A stretch of DNA of 64,000 bases. Source: Metabacillus schmidteae. Its GTDB lineage: Bacteria > Bacillota > Bacilli > Bacillales > Bacillaceae. The DNA lies in NCBI RefSeq assembly GCF_903166545.1, contig NZ_CAESCH010000001.1:2236001-2300000 (forward strand). Reading direction: 5' to 3'. Each line of letters starts with the position of its first letter. Position 1 is the stretch's first letter. Under the pieces are notes generated by a model that had not been told where the DNA came from, ran no database searches, and saw nothing but the letters and a program-made list of their open reading frames with translations. Shown here in pieces: positions 9,805 to 18,493 of this stretch. The position numbers and the translations under genes were made by a program.

Positions 9805-11148
9805 TTGGCATTCGAATTTAAACTGCCTGATATTGGTGAAGGTATCCACGAAGGTGAAATTGTAAAGTGGTTTGTAAAAGCAGGTGACACAGTTGAAGAA
9901 GATGATGTCCTTGCAGAAGTACAAAATGATAAAGCAGTTGTAGAAATTCCATCACCTGTTAAAGGAACTGTAACTGAGGTTAACGTTGAAGAAGGTACAG
10001 TTGCGACTGTAGGTCAAACTATCATTACGTTTGATGCACCAGGTTATGAGAACCTAAAATTCAAAGGTGATCATGGTGATGATGAGCCGAAAGCTGAAGA
10101 AAAAACAGAAGCACAGGTTCAATCTACTGCGGAAGCTGGTCAAGATGTAAAAAAAGAAGAAGCACCTAAACAAGAAAAACAAGCAGGTGTACAACCAGAG
10201 GTTGAAGTAGATCCGAACAAACGCGTTATTGCTATGCCGTCAGTTCGTAAATATGCTCGTGAGAAAGATGTTGATATTCGTCAAGTATCCGGCAGCGGTA
10301 AAAATGGTCGCGTGCTAAAAGACGATGTTGATTCATTCCTGCAAGGTGGAGGACCAGCTGAAGCAAAACCTGCAACTGAAGAAGCGCCATCTGCTAAAGA
10401 AGAAAAACAAGCGAAGCCAGCAGCTCAAGCGATTCCAGAGGGAGATTTCCCAGAGACTCGTGAAAAAATGAGCCCTATTCGTAAAGCAATCGCAAAAGCA
10501 ATGGTTAATTCCAAACATACAGCTCCACACGTAACATTAATGGATGAAGTTGATGTAACAAACTTAGTTGCTCACAGAAAACAATTCAAAAATGTTGCGG
10601 CAGAGCAGGGAATTAAGTTAACATATTTACCGTACGTAGTAAAAGCACTTACTTCAGCGCTTAAAAAGTATCCTGTTCTTAATACATCTCTTGATGATAA
10701 AACAGAAGAAGTGGTCCAAAAACATTATTACAATATCGGTATTGCTGCTGACACTGAAAAAGGTCTTCTTGTACCAGTTGTAAAAAATGCAGAACGCAAA
10801 TCTGTTTTTGAAATCTCAGATGAAATTAATGGACTAGCTTCAAAAGCTCGTGAAGGTAAGCTTGCACCAAATGAAATGAAAGGTGCTTCATGCACAATCA
10901 CAAACATTGGTTCAGCTGGTGGACAATGGTTTACACCTGTAATTAACCACCCTGAAGTTGCAATCTTAGGTATTGGTCGTATTGCAGAAAAACCAGTTGT
11001 TCGTGATGGAGAGATCGTTGTAGCTCCAGTATTAGCATTATCTTTAAGCTTTGACCATAGAATGATCGATGGTGCTACAGCTCAAAATGCTCTTAACCAC
11101 ATCAAGCGTTTACTAAACGATCCACAATTAATTTTAATGGAGGCGTAA
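9805..11148 (+). CDS. pdhC: Dihydrolipoyl acetyltransferase (E2) of pyruvate dehydrogenase
   Basis: A 447-residue E2 core protein. It has one lipoyl domain (residues 1-80, lipoyl Lys43 in DKA), an Ala/Glu/Lys-rich linker, a peripheral-subunit-binding domain (about 133-168, [11 protein letters not shown]), a second flexible linker and the catalytic acetyltransferase domain with SFDHRMIDG near the C terminus. The start is TTG at 9805, set by GGAGGT at 9791-9796; the ATG at 9800 is in another frame. It transfers the acetyl group to CoA and scaffolds E1 and E3. The stop is 3 nt before pdhD. Confidence 0.97.
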   Translation: MAFEFKLPDIGEGIHEGEIVKWFVKAGDTVEEDDVLAEVQNDKAVVEIPSPVKGTVTEVNVEEGTVATVGQTIITFDAPGYENLKFKGDHGDDEPKAEEKTEAQVQSTAEAGQDVKKEEAPKQEKQAGVQPEVEVDPNKRVIAMPSVRKYAREKDVDIRQVSGSGKNGRVLKDDVDSFLQGGGPAEAKPATEEAPSAKEEKQAKPAAQAIPEGDFPETREKMSPIRKAIAKAMVNSKHTAPHVTLMDEVDVTNLVAHRKQFKNVAAEQGIKLTYLPYVVKALTSALKKYPVLNTSLDDKTEEVVQKHYYNIGIAADTEKGLLVPVVKNAERKSVFEISDEINGLASKAREGKLAPNEMKGASCTITNIGSAGGQWFTPVINHPEVAILGIGRIAEKPVVRDGEIVVAPVLALSLSFDHRMIDGATAQNALNHIKRLLNDPQLILMEA

Positions 11149-11151
11149 TCG

Positions 11152-12561
11152 ATGGTAGTAGGAGATTTTCCGATTGAAACAGATACTCTTGTAATTGGAG
11201 CAGGCCCTGGCGGATACGTGGCAGCGATCCGCGCTGCTCAATTAGGGCAAAAAGTAACAGTGGTAGAAAAAGCAACACTTGGAGGAGTATGCTTAAACGT
11301 TGGATGTATTCCTTCAAAAGCTTTAATCGCTGCAGGTCACCGTTACGAAACAGCTAAACACTCTGAAGAAATGGGTATTAAAGCTGATAATGTAACAGTT
11401 GATTTCTCTAAAGTTCAAGAATTCAAACAAGGTGTTGTAAAAAAATTAACTGGCGGTGTAGCTGGATTACTTAAAGGTAATAAAGTTGATGTCGTTTCAG
11501 GTGAAGCTTACTTCGTGGATAATGAAACAGTTAAAGTGATGGATGAAACATCTTCACAAACTTACAAATTTAAAAACTGTATCATTGCAACAGGTTCACG
11601 CCCAGTTGAAATCCCTGTTTTCAAATATACAAAGCGTGTAATTAACTCAACAGGTGCATTAAACCTTCAAGAAATCCCTAAAAAGTTAGTTGTAATTGGT
11701 GGCGGTGTAATTGGAATCGAACTTGGTTCTGCCTATGCTAACTTTGGAACAGAAGTAACATTCATTGAAGCTGCTGATGAAATTCTAGCAGGTTTCGAAA
11801 AACAAATGAGCGCTATTGTAAAACGTAACCTTAAGAAAAAAGGTGCTGAGATTCACACAAAAGCTTCAGCGAAAAGCGTTGAAGAAAATGAAAATGGCGT
11901 AAAAGTTACATTCGAAGTGAATGGTGAAGAAAAAACAATTGAAGCTGATTATCTATTAGTTTCAGTTGGACGTCGTCCAAATACTGATGAGCTTGGTTTA
12001 GAGCAAGTTGGTGTTGAAATGACTGATAGAGGAATTATCAAAATTGATAAGCAATGCCGCACTAATATTTCTAACATTTATGCAATTGGTGATATTGTTG
12101 AAGGTCCTCAATTAGCACATAAAGCTTCTTATGAAGGAAAAATTGCTGCCGAAGCAATTGCTGGAGAAAAAGCTGAAATTGACTATCTTGGTATTCCTGC
12201 TGTTGTCTTCTCTGAGCCTGAACTTGCATCTGTAGGTTACACAGAAGCAGAGGCTAAAGAGGATGGAATCGAAGTAACAGCTGCGAAGTTCCCATTTGCT
12301 GCTAATGGTCGTGCATTATCATTAAATGATACAGATGGATTCTTAAAGCTTATTACTCGTAAAGAAGATGGATTAGTCATTGGTGCGCAAATTGCTGGGC
12401 CAAGTGCTTCTGATATGATCTCTGAACTAGGTTTAGCGATCGAAGCTGGAATGACAGCTGAAGATATTGCTATGACAATTCATGCTCACCCTACTCTAGG
12501 TGAAATTACAATGGAAGCTGCTGAAGTTGCAATTGGTAGTCCGATCCATATTGTAAAATAA
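11152..12561 (+). CDS. pdhD: Dihydrolipoyl dehydrogenase (E3)
   Basis: A 469-residue FAD flavoprotein that reoxidises dihydrolipoamide using NAD+. The FAD site is GAGPGG (16-21), the redox disulphide lies in GGVCLNVGC (Cys47 and Cys52), the NAD site is in [13 protein letters not shown] and the catalytic dyad in HAHPTLGE near the C terminus. It is the last gene of pdhABCD, followed by a strong terminator. Confidence 0.97.
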   Translation: MVVGDFPIETDTLVIGAGPGGYVAAIRAAQLGQKVTVVEKATLGGVCLNVGCIPSKALIAAGHRYETAKHSEEMGIKADNVTVDFSKVQEFKQGVVKKLTGGVAGLLKGNKVDVVSGEAYFVDNETVKVMDETSSQTYKFKNCIIATGSRPVEIPVFKYTKRVINSTGALNLQEIPKKLVVIGGGVIGIELGSAYANFGTEVTFIEAADEILAGFEKQMSAIVKRNLKKKGAEIHTKASAKSVEENENGVKVTFEVNGEEKTIEADYLLVSVGRRPNTDELGLEQVGVEMTDRGIIKIDKQCRTNISNIYAIGDIVEGPQLAHKASYEGKIAAEAIAGEKAEIDYLGIPAVVFSEPELASVGYTEAEAKEDGIEVTAAKFPFAANGRALSLNDTDGFLKLITRKEDGLVIGAQIAGPSASDMISELGLAIEAGMTAEDIAMTIHAHPTLGEITMEAAEVAIGSPIHIVK

Positions 12562-12570
12562 TAAATAAAA

Positions 12571-12602
12571 GATGCTAACTTATGAGGTTAGCATCTTTTT
12601 TA
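12571..12602 (+). terminator. Terminator of pdhABCD
   Basis: GATGCTAAC (12571-12579) and GTTAGCATC (12587-12595) are followed by seven T. Confidence 0.9.
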
Positions 12603-12633
12603 ATGGTTTAGTTTAAAAAAACGATGATTAATT

Positions 12634-12665
12634 CAAAAAAAGAAAATGAGATACCTCACTTTCTT
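12634..12665 (-). terminator. Terminator of the slp-like gene
   Basis: On the minus strand AAGAAAGTGAG and CTCATTTTCTT surround a GTAT loop and run into a T tract. It overlaps the stop codon of the lipoprotein gene. Confidence 0.75.
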
Positions 12666-13038
12666 AATCTAATAATGCATTTGAAACAGGCTCTAAAATG
12701 TCTTCTTTTGATAAAACAATTCCTTCAATTTGAACAAGGATTTTTTCCTTTGATACCACTAAAAGAGAAGGATATGTATCAACCTCATACATGTGTTCAT
12801 CAGTATTCTCAGATACCACTCTCATATTCTCGAATTCTTCAGGGAATTCTTCTTTGATGTCTAATAACGCATCATAATAAATAGCTTCTCTATCTATGTT
12901 TTCGTCATCAGAATAAAACACAATTTGTTTGTCTCTATTAAGAGCAAAATCTGTGGGCCCTTCTGAAAATAAAATGTTTTCGCAGGAGGAAAGAACAACG
13001 ACTGGAATAATGAAAATGATAAGTATTGATCTTTTCAT
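12664..13038 (-). CDS. slp: Small lipoprotein, Slp-like
   Basis: A 124-residue lipoprotein with a 17-residue signal and lipobox VLSSC. The mature part is acidic and contains a thioredoxin-like flavour (KQIVFYSDDENID, YPSLLVV, GIVLSKEDIL) without a CxxC, so no redox activity is expected. Position between pdhD and SR1/speA, and the length, fit B. subtilis Slp (small peptidoglycan-associated lipoprotein); this assignment rests on synteny and my recollection of the length rather than on firm sequence recall. The minus-strand start has a GAGGTGG ribosome site. Confidence 0.65.
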   Translation of the reverse strand: MKRSILIIFIIPVVVLSSCENILFSEGPTDFALNRDKQIVFYSDDENIDREAIYYDALLDIKEEFPEEFENMRVVSENTDEHMYEVDTYPSLLVVSKEKILVQIEGIVLSKEDILEPVSNALLD

Positions 13039-13310
13039 CCATGTCCACCTCTTTTAAATAAATTAAATAGTTCCAAAATAGTATGTACAGGAGGGCTAAA
13101 ATAACTAATCCGTCCAATATGATTAAATTATAACTATTTTATCACATATCCGGATTGAACCTTACCTTGTCATCTATTTGTTACATAAATGAAAAATATT
13201 ACGTTTTACCTATACAAATCCTTAAAATTTCCAATTTAAAGACCTATTTTTCTGAACGGAATTCTATATTTTTATATAGAATCATACATATTGAGGAGGT
13301 GTTTTGTGAA

Positions 13311-13556
13311 ATGAAAATGGTCTGGGGATTACTATCTTGTGTACATCTAATTTTATGGAGTAGCTATAGTGTGATCGAATGGTTATCAAATAAAGATAGC
13401 TTGTTAGCCAAATCCATTTTACTACTCATGTTTTTCTATCTTTCCTATTTGATTGCATTGTCATTTATAGAAAAAAGAAAAGCAGCATTCATCTTTTCTG
13501 TCTCATCACTTCTAACTTTTGTCTTCTCATACAAAGTAGTTATAGTTTTAGTATGA
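13311..13556 (+). CDS. Small integral membrane protein, function unknown
   Basis: An 81-residue protein with three likely membrane spans (MVWGLLSCVHLILWSSYSVI, ILLLMFFYLSYLIALSF and AAFIFSVSSLLTFVFSY) joined by short charged loops. ATG at 13311 is chosen because AGGAGGT sits at 13294-13300; the longer frame from 13155 has no ribosome site and its extra N-terminus looks non-coding. Divergent from slp. I do not recognise the family. Confidence 0.7.
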   Translation: MKMVWGLLSCVHLILWSSYSVIEWLSNKDSLLAKSILLLMFFYLSYLIALSFIEKRKAAFIFSVSSLLTFVFSYKVVIVLV

Positions 13557-13694
13557 CACAATGGTTAAGATTGACTATAAAAATTAAAGGTTCAGATGAC
13601 TGAGAGTGTTTATAAGTATGTATAATGTACCAGCTGTTGAATTATATATAAATAAAGCTTATATATTGATGTGATTTTAATTTATATATTTTAA

Positions 13695-13705
13695 TGTGTT
13701 ATACA
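13695..13705 (+). promoter_or_regulatory. CcpN-like operator 1 (upstream of SR1)
   Basis: TGTGTTATACA matches the CcpN operator consensus TRTGHYATAYW (recalled from B. subtilis work) at all eleven positions, 10 bp upstream of the -35 box. Confidence 0.65.
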
Positions 13706-13714
13706 AATTGGGTA

Positions 13715-13743
13715 TTGACGTTTCAAATGTGTTATATTATTAT
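13715..13743 (+). promoter_or_regulatory. SR1 promoter
   Basis: TTGACG (13715-13720), 17 bp, TATTAT (13738-13743). Transcription is expected to start near 13750. Confidence 0.8.
13728..13738 (+). promoter_or_regulatory. CcpN-like operator 2 (between -35 and -10 of SR1)
   Basis: TGTGTTATATT matches TRTGHYATAYW at 11 of 11 positions and lies in the promoter spacer, where bound repressor would contact or block RNA polymerase. A third, weaker match (9 of 11) lies at 13754-13764 over the transcription start. Confidence 0.65.
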
Positions 13744-13820
13744 AAATACAAGAAATGTTATACGCTTTCAAAGATTAGGAGATATTGAGAGTGAAAAATT
13801 GATTGAAAAGGGGTATGGAG

Positions 13821-13964
13821 ATGGGAACAATCGTATGTCAGCACTGCAACTCTACAATTGGTCATGTTGAAGGTGAAAAAGTGACGACATTATATGGTAA
13901 ATGTAGTCACCAGGATTGTTGTAATCAAAATAATCAAAAATTTGTTAAAGTAGCAATCAAATAA
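13821..13964 (+). CDS. sr1P: SR1P peptide, encoded in SR1
   Basis: The 47-codon ORF starts MGTIVCQHCNSTIGH and contains GEKVTTLYGKCS, the conserved core of the SR1P family (Pfam SR1P). Cysteines at 6, 9, 28, 33 and 34 look like a small zinc-ribbon-type set. AAAGGGG at 13807-13813 is a good ribosome site. In B. subtilis the peptide binds GapA (glyceraldehyde-3-phosphate dehydrogenase) and promotes its interaction with RNase J1, whose gene is also in this window. The tail after residue 34 (NQNNQKFVKVAIK) is longer than the 39-residue B. subtilis peptide. Confidence 0.9.
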   Translation: MGTIVCQHCNSTIGHVEGEKVTTLYGKCSHQDCCNQNNQKFVKVAIK

Positions 13965-14009
13965 AAGGGGTTTCACATATCGTGCTAATTTTGTACGTGC
14001 ATAAATGGA

Positions 14010-14086
14010 GGGACAGTTACCAAAAAAATATATACTACTTCAGAATTGAGAAGGATATATTTTTATTGGAGGACTGTCCCTTTTTT
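14010..14086 (+). terminator. SR1 terminator
   Basis: GGGACAGT (14010-14017) pairs with ACTGTCCC (14073-14080), with inner pairing of the A/T-rich segments, followed by six T. The stem ends 8 nt before the convergent speA stop. Confidence 0.85.
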
Positions 14087-14093
14087 CTAACAT

Positions 14094-15569
14094 CTATCTA
14101 ATAGCACGGTGTTCTTTAATGACTCTAATTGTATCTAATGTAGGGTCCTCTGGTCCTTGAACAGGTAAACCTACTTCTAAATTTTTCTTAATATATGTCA
14201 AATTTTCTTCTGTAATAATTTCTCCTGGAATAAAAATTGGGATACCTGGTGGGTAAACCATGATAAACTCAGCAATTATTCTTCCGGCAGATTCGTTAAA
14301 AGAAACAACTTCAGTTTCAGCATAAAATGCATCACGTGGAGTTAATGCAAGTACAGGAATATCAGGTAAAAAGATGCGTTCCTTTGTTTTTGATTGGTCT
14401 TGTAATGCTTGATATTGGTGTGATAATTCATTTAAAGCTCGAATTAACATATCGACTTCTTCTTTTGAGTCACCTGGTGTTATAATGCAAAGAATATTAT
14501 ATAAATCGGATAATTCCACTTCAATTTGATAATTTTCTCTCAACCATTTTTCAACATCATAGCCTGTAATGCCAAGCTCATAAACAGGTATAATTAATTT
14601 CGTCGGATCATAATCAAAGGTTGCTTTTGTCCCAAGTATTTCTTTCCCTATACAAGAGATATTGGGGATTTCGTTTATGTGATCTCTCGTGTAATTAGCT
14701 AACTCAATCGTTTTCTGAATTAATTCATGGCCTTCTGTAGCTAATCTTTTTCTCGCTACATCTAGTGAAGCTAATAATAAATATGAAGTAGAGGTTGTCG
14801 TCATCATACTTAAAATTGATTGCACTCGCTGAGGCGATACAAGGCCCTCTCTAACGTTTAAAACAGAGCTTTGAGTCATGGAGCCACCAAGCTTGTGAAC
14901 ACTTGTTGCAGCCATATCTGCTCCCGCCTGCATTGCACTCAGGGGCAGGTCTTCATGGAAATGTATGTGCACTCCATGTGCTTCATCTACTAAAACAGGG
15001 ACAGAGTAAGAATGAGCGATCTCAACAATTTTTTGTAAATCAGCTGATATTCCAAAATAGGTTGGATTTATCACTAATACTCCTTTTGCATCTGGGTGTT
15101 GCTCAAGCGCCTTAGCGACTGCATCTGTCGTAATGCCGTGTGAGATACCTAATCTTTTATCAATTTCTGGATGAATAAAAATCGGTGTAGCTCCTGAGAA
15201 GACAATAGCCGACATAACAGATTTATGTACATTTCTAGGTACAATAATTTTATCTCCAGGCCCACATACAGCCATTACCATTGTCATTATAGCTCCGCTC
15301 GTCCCTTGTACAGAAAAAAATGTGTGATCGGCACCAAATGCTTCTGCAGCTAACTCCTGTGCTTTTTTTATTATCCCTTTAGGAGCATGTAAATCATCTA
15401 ACGGACCAATATTTATTAAATCAATTGAGAGCGCATTATCACCAATGAAAGCCCTGAAATCTGGATCAATTCCTGCACCTTTCTTATGCCCGGGTATGTG
15501 AAACTGTATTGGATTTTTTTTTGCGTGTTCTACTAAACCTGTAAATAATGGTGTCTCATATTGTGACAA
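14094..15569 (-). CDS. speA: Arginine decarboxylase (Orn/Lys/Arg decarboxylase family)
   Basis: A 491-residue fold-type I PLP enzyme. The PLP lysine is Lys226 in SVHKLGG, preceded by the DEAHG motif (195-199); the N-terminal HIPGHKKG is typical of the short Bacillus-type decarboxylases. In B. subtilis SpeA makes agmatine from arginine, the first step to spermidine. It sits beside SR1 as in B. subtilis, which argues for arginine rather than lysine (the YaaO/cad-like paralogue). Convergent with SR1, so the two transcripts could interfere. AGAAGGTGG ribosome site before the ATG. Confidence 0.9.
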   Translation of the reverse strand: MSQYETPLFTGLVEHAKKNPIQFHIPGHKKGAGIDPDFRAFIGDNALSIDLINIGPLDDLHAPKGIIKKAQELAAEAFGADHTFFSVQGTSGAIMTMVMAVCGPGDKIIVPRNVHKSVMSAIVFSGATPIFIHPEIDKRLGISHGITTDAVAKALEQHPDAKGVLVINPTYFGISADLQKIVEIAHSYSVPVLVDEAHGVHIHFHEDLPLSAMQAGADMAATSVHKLGGSMTQSSVLNVREGLVSPQRVQSILSMMTTTSTSYLLLASLDVARKRLATEGHELIQKTIELANYTRDHINEIPNISCIGKEILGTKATFDYDPTKLIIPVYELGITGYDVEKWLRENYQIEVELSDLYNILCIITPGDSKEEVDMLIRALNELSHQYQALQDQSKTKERIFLPDIPVLALTPRDAFYAETEVVSFNESAGRIIAEFIMVYPPGIPIFIPGEIITEENLTYIKKNLEVGLPVQGPEDPTLDTIRVIKEHRAIR

Positions 15570-15877
15570 CTTTTTTCCACCTTCTTTTTCTGTTATTAGT
15601 TTTATTATTATAATGTGTAGGACATGACGAAAAATAGCAATTGTACATATGTCACTAAACGAGTTATCTCAGTTTCGGGTACATTTTCTTTTATGTAGAG
15701 TTTGTGTCGAAATCTGACTATTTATTTAACATAAAACAAATGAATTATATCGTTATCGATAATGTCAGTCAATAAAAATATAAAAATTAACGTATTGGCT
15801 TTAAAAATATAAAAGGAAAAATGTTCGTTCATCTGGAATATAAACTAGATATGCATACGGAGGTAGGAGGATATAAA
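15570..15877. other. Divergent control region, speA / nitronate monooxygenase
   Basis: The 308 bp hold both promoters. A TTATCGATAA palindrome lies at 15753-15762. I see no RNA or further gene; a weak in-frame codon at 15821 upstream of the monooxygenase lacks a ribosome site. Confidence 0.4.
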
Positions 15878-16834
15878 ATGAATTGGAATACGAGAGTAAC
15901 GGAGATGTTAGGTGTTAAGTATCCTATAGTACAAGGAGGTTTAGCATATTTAGCATATTCAGAACTTGCAGCAGCTGTTTCAAATGCTGGAGGATTAGGT
16001 CAAATTACAGCGATGTCACTTGATTCAGCTGATGCGCTAAGGGAAGAAATAAAAAAGACGAGAATGAGAACAACTAAACCATTCGGCGTAAATTTTGCTA
16101 TTGGCCAACATGGAAGAGGGTATGAAGAACTAGTGCAGGTAGCTGTTGATGAAAATGTCCCTGTTATTTCAATGACCGGCGGGAATCCTGCACCTATCTT
16201 TGAGATATTAAAAGGTGCTAATGTGAAGAAATTAGTGCTTGTAGCAGCTAAGAGGCAAGCAATAAAAGCAGAAGAGTTAGGTGCTGATGCTGTGATGGTG
16301 GTAGGACAAGAAGGAGGAGGTCATTTAGGAAGAACCGATGTTGGAACTATGGTGTTGATTCCTCAAGTTGTAGATGCTGTCACTATTCCAGTTATTGCTT
16401 CCGGAGGTATTGGAGATGGTCGAGGCTTTATGGCAGCCTTAAGTTTAGGCGCTGAGGGTATTGAAATGGGTACTCGTTTTATCGCGACGAAGGAATGTGT
16501 ACATGCACATCCTCTTTATAAGCAGGCGTTAGTAAAAAATGATGAAAACCAAACCGTTGTTATTAAGAAATCGCTAGGAGCACCTGCACGAGCGATAGGG
16601 AATGGTTGGACAGATCAAATCTTAGAGATTGAGAAAAATAATGGTGATTATGAGCAATTAAAGGATTATATTAGTGGAATTGCTAACAAAAGATACATAT
16701 ATGATGGTAAGATTGATGATGGATTTGCATGGGCTGGACAAGTTATGGGTTTAATTAATGACATCCCGTCTGTTCAAGTGCTAATGGATCGAATCATCAG
16801 AGAGGCCAAAGAAATACGAGAAAAATGGTCCTGA
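15878..16834 (+). CDS. Nitronate monooxygenase (2-nitropropane dioxygenase / FabK-like FMN protein)
   Basis: A 318-residue FMN-dependent TIM-barrel protein. Signature segments are PIVQGGLAYLA near the N-terminus, MVVGQEGGGHLGR (flavin and substrate pocket) and VIASGGIGDGRG (phosphate-binding). The family covers nitronate monooxygenases and enoyl-ACP reductase II (FabK), which cannot be split reliably by eye; YrpB-like function is plausible. ATG at 15878 is preceded by TAGGAGG, so the longer frame from 15821 is rejected. It lies 24 nt upstream of yktA, probably one operon. Confidence 0.85.
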   Translation: MNWNTRVTEMLGVKYPIVQGGLAYLAYSELAAAVSNAGGLGQITAMSLDSADALREEIKKTRMRTTKPFGVNFAIGQHGRGYEELVQVAVDENVPVISMTGGNPAPIFEILKGANVKKLVLVAAKRQAIKAEELGADAVMVVGQEGGGHLGRTDVGTMVLIPQVVDAVTIPVIASGGIGDGRGFMAALSLGAEGIEMGTRFIATKECVHAHPLYKQALVKNDENQTVVIKKSLGAPARAIGNGWTDQILEIEKNNGDYEQLKDYISGIANKRYIYDGKIDDGFAWAGQVMGLINDIPSVQVLMDRIIREAKEIREKWS

Positions 16835-16858
16835 TAATATAAGAAAGAGGTAATTACT

Positions 16859-17125
16859 ATGGATTATCAATATCCTATCTCCCTTGATTGGAGTACTGAG
16901 GAAATCGTAGATGTAATCAAATTTTTTGAATGTATTGAAAAAGCTTATGAACAAGGAATTGATCGTACCGATATGTTATCTGCTTATAGAAGATTTAAAG
17001 AAATAGTACCAAGTAAGTCAGATGAAAAAACAATTTGTAATGAGTTTGAAGAGGTCAGTGGGTACTCATCTTATAAGGTCGTAAAAAAAACAAAAGATTC
17101 AAATGAACATTCTATTAAGATGTAA
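16859..17125 (+). CDS. yktA: UPF0223 family protein YktA
   Basis: An 88-residue acidic, helical cytoplasmic protein of the UPF0223 family, of the same length as B. subtilis YktA as I recall. Conserved elements are [11 protein letters not shown] near the start and [14 protein letters not shown] in the middle. Function unknown. AAGAAAGAGG ribosome site; follows the monooxygenase gene closely and ends in a strong terminator. Confidence 0.92.
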   Translation: MDYQYPISLDWSTEEIVDVIKFFECIEKAYEQGIDRTDMLSAYRRFKEIVPSKSDEKTICNEFEEVSGYSSYKVVKKTKDSNEHSIKM

Positions 17126-17133
17126 TTGAAAAA

Positions 17134-17165
17134 GGTCTGATCTTATATTTAAGATCAGACCTTTT
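17134..17165 (+). terminator. Terminator of yktA
   Basis: GGTCTGATCTT and AAGATCAGACC enclose a six-base A/T loop and are followed by T residues. Confidence 0.9.
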
Positions 17166-17239
17166 TATTGTTTTAGAGCCGATAAAGAATTCATGACTTA
17201 TATTAGATATGTGAAAATTTCAGCTAGTTAGAAAGTAAA

Positions 17240-17860
17240 TTAATTAAAGGATCGTTTATATAATGGTGTTAACTCTTCAAATGTTTCACGAATAATATGA
17301 TATAACTTTTCACCATTATGTACGACAGGATCAGCTGCTTGAAAGTGACGCCCAATAAGAAATTCCGCTTTTTTTACATCTCTAAAACGTTCTAACGAGC
17401 TCTTCGAATCAATTTCCTCAAAAGGCTTTGCATCTTTTTTTGTATGATCGAGAGAGACGACATAGTCTTTAGAAGAAAATTTATTGAGTTCATCAATATG
17501 GGTTAAAAATGTTTTAGCAATTCCGTCTTTATTCGGTAATTCATAAATAAAGGCTAACCAAATAAATAAGTGATCATCAAATAACCCAACCTGAAAATGT
17601 GGATGCTGTTTATATCCACGTTTATTACCAGCAATCGCTAACCAAGTGTCTTTTGGTGGATTAACTGATCTTCTTGCATGCTTCGCAATATGTAAAAACA
17701 TTTCAGTTTGCAATTTTGCTGAAAGATCATCTGTTAAGGCTTGTCCAAGTTCTTTAAATTTAGGTTGTATTCTCTCACGAATAGCTTCCATTCTGTTATC
17801 AAGACCATCTATTGTAAATGTGTCAAAATCCTCTTTAGTAAAACTATTAAAACTTACCAT
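17240..17860 (-). CDS. yktB: UPF0637 family protein YktB
   Basis: A 206-residue soluble protein of the UPF0637 (DUF1054) family, recognised by FTKEDFDTFTIDGLDNRM at the N-terminus and RSVNPPKDTWLAIAGNKRGY in the middle. No catalytic motif is evident and function is unknown. TAGGAGG lies just upstream of the ATG. A perfect 16-bp inverted repeat centred on a PerR/Fur-like box lies 24-63 bp upstream of the start, which hints at metal- or peroxide-responsive control. Confidence 0.9.
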   Translation of the reverse strand: MVSFNSFTKEDFDTFTIDGLDNRMEAIRERIQPKFKELGQALTDDLSAKLQTEMFLHIAKHARRSVNPPKDTWLAIAGNKRGYKQHPHFQVGLFDDHLFIWLAFIYELPNKDGIAKTFLTHIDELNKFSSKDYVVSLDHTKKDAKPFEEIDSKSSLERFRDVKKAEFLIGRHFQAADPVVHNGEKLYHIIRETFEELTPLYKRSFN

Positions 17861-17883
17861 CTTGTGTCCTCCTAGTTAGATAA

Positions 17884-17923
17884 ATTCTTTGTTTATAATA
17901 ATTATCAATTATAAACAAAGAAT
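17884..17923 (-). promoter_or_regulatory. Perfect inverted repeat with PerR/Fur-like box upstream of yktB
   Basis: Two 16-bp arms (17884-17899 and 17908-17923) are exact complements around an 8-bp centre. Inside, TTATAATAATTATCA (17893-17907) matches the 7-1-7 consensus for PerR (TTATAATnATTATAA) or Fur (TGATAATnATTATCA) at 13 of 14 fixed positions each. It could act as an operator, a leader hairpin, or both. Confidence 0.5.
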
Positions 17924-18156
17924 AGTTTTTTCTCAATAAATTGTGTTCCTAATCTCCTATTTATAATCTGCGAACGACGTTTTGAACCTTTACTTAGGTG
18001 GTACTTACTAGGTATATACACAATTTCGTCTAAGCAGTTCCAACTTTTTTTATACACACATATTATATAAAAAACTATTAAAACTTAAATAAACTCTTTG
18101 AAATCGCTTTGTTGGTACCTTTTTAAAAAAACAAAAGAATGAAAGGGGCGGTAAAA

Positions 18157-18345
18157 ATGAAACAAATTGTAAAGACGAGTGGTCAGAAAATGATGAATAA
18201 TCGTATTGGGGTGTTAAGGCTTGAACTTGATTACGAATTAGCCACCCTTTATGAAGCGATGCAAAATAAAGATCAAAAGAAAAAAATAGAGTGTAAACAA
18301 AAATTAGAGAAGCTAAGAAAAGAGTGGATGAAGCTCCAGGCATAG
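18157..18345 (+). CDS. ykzI: Small conserved protein YkzI
   Basis: A 62-residue basic protein, mostly helical with a coiled-coil-like Lys/Leu/Glu C-terminus (KLEKLRKEWMKLQA). Its place between yktB and yktC matches B. subtilis ykzI. ATG at 18157 follows AAAGGGGCGG; an earlier in-frame codon at 18139 has no ribosome site. Function unknown. A terminator follows. Confidence 0.75.
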   Translation: MKQIVKTSGQKMMNNRIGVLRLELDYELATLYEAMQNKDQKKKIECKQKLEKLRKEWMKLQA

Positions 18346-18366
18346 ATGGAGATTAAGTTTATCTAC

Positions 18367-18395
18367 AAACGAACCTAACAATCAGGTTCGTTTTT
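18367..18395 (+). terminator. Terminator of ykzI
   Basis: CGAACCT (18370-18376) and AGGTTCG (18384-18390) followed by five T. Confidence 0.85.
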
Positions 18396-18493
18396 ATCTG
18401 CGCGACAAAAATGCTCTTACTTGATTTCTGTTAATTCATTACAGTATGCTAAAATTAGAATATTGGATATATACATAGAAAAGAGGTAGCATA

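Larger units (their letters stand above)
13750..14086 (+). ncRNA. sr1: SR1, dual-function small RNA (antisense RNA and SR1P mRNA)
   Basis: This is the syntenic position of B. subtilis SR1, next to speA. In B. subtilis, SR1 pairs with ahrC mRNA to lower arginine catabolism and also encodes the GapA-binding peptide SR1P; CcpN represses it when sugar is present. Here the promoter at 13715-13743 and the terminator at 14010-14086 delimit an RNA of about 337 nt containing the SR1P ORF. That is clearly longer than the roughly 205 nt recalled for B. subtilis. The antisense segment should lie between the ORF end (13964) and the terminator; I could not test pairing because ahrC is outside the window. 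Confidence 0.8.

Noticed and set aside
12624..12857. 77-residue plus-strand ORF after pdhD
   Set aside because: It has no ribosome site and is the antisense of the lipoprotein gene, overlapping its terminator.
13753..13770. cre site at the SR1 start (ACGCTTTCA)
   Set aside because: Only the right half matches the CcpA consensus; the same bases are better explained as a weak third CcpN site.
17881..17925. Rho-independent terminator for the yktB/ykzI gap
   Set aside because: The stem is A/T-only at its loop side, has no proper U tract, and sits upstream of both flanking genes, so it cannot terminate either.
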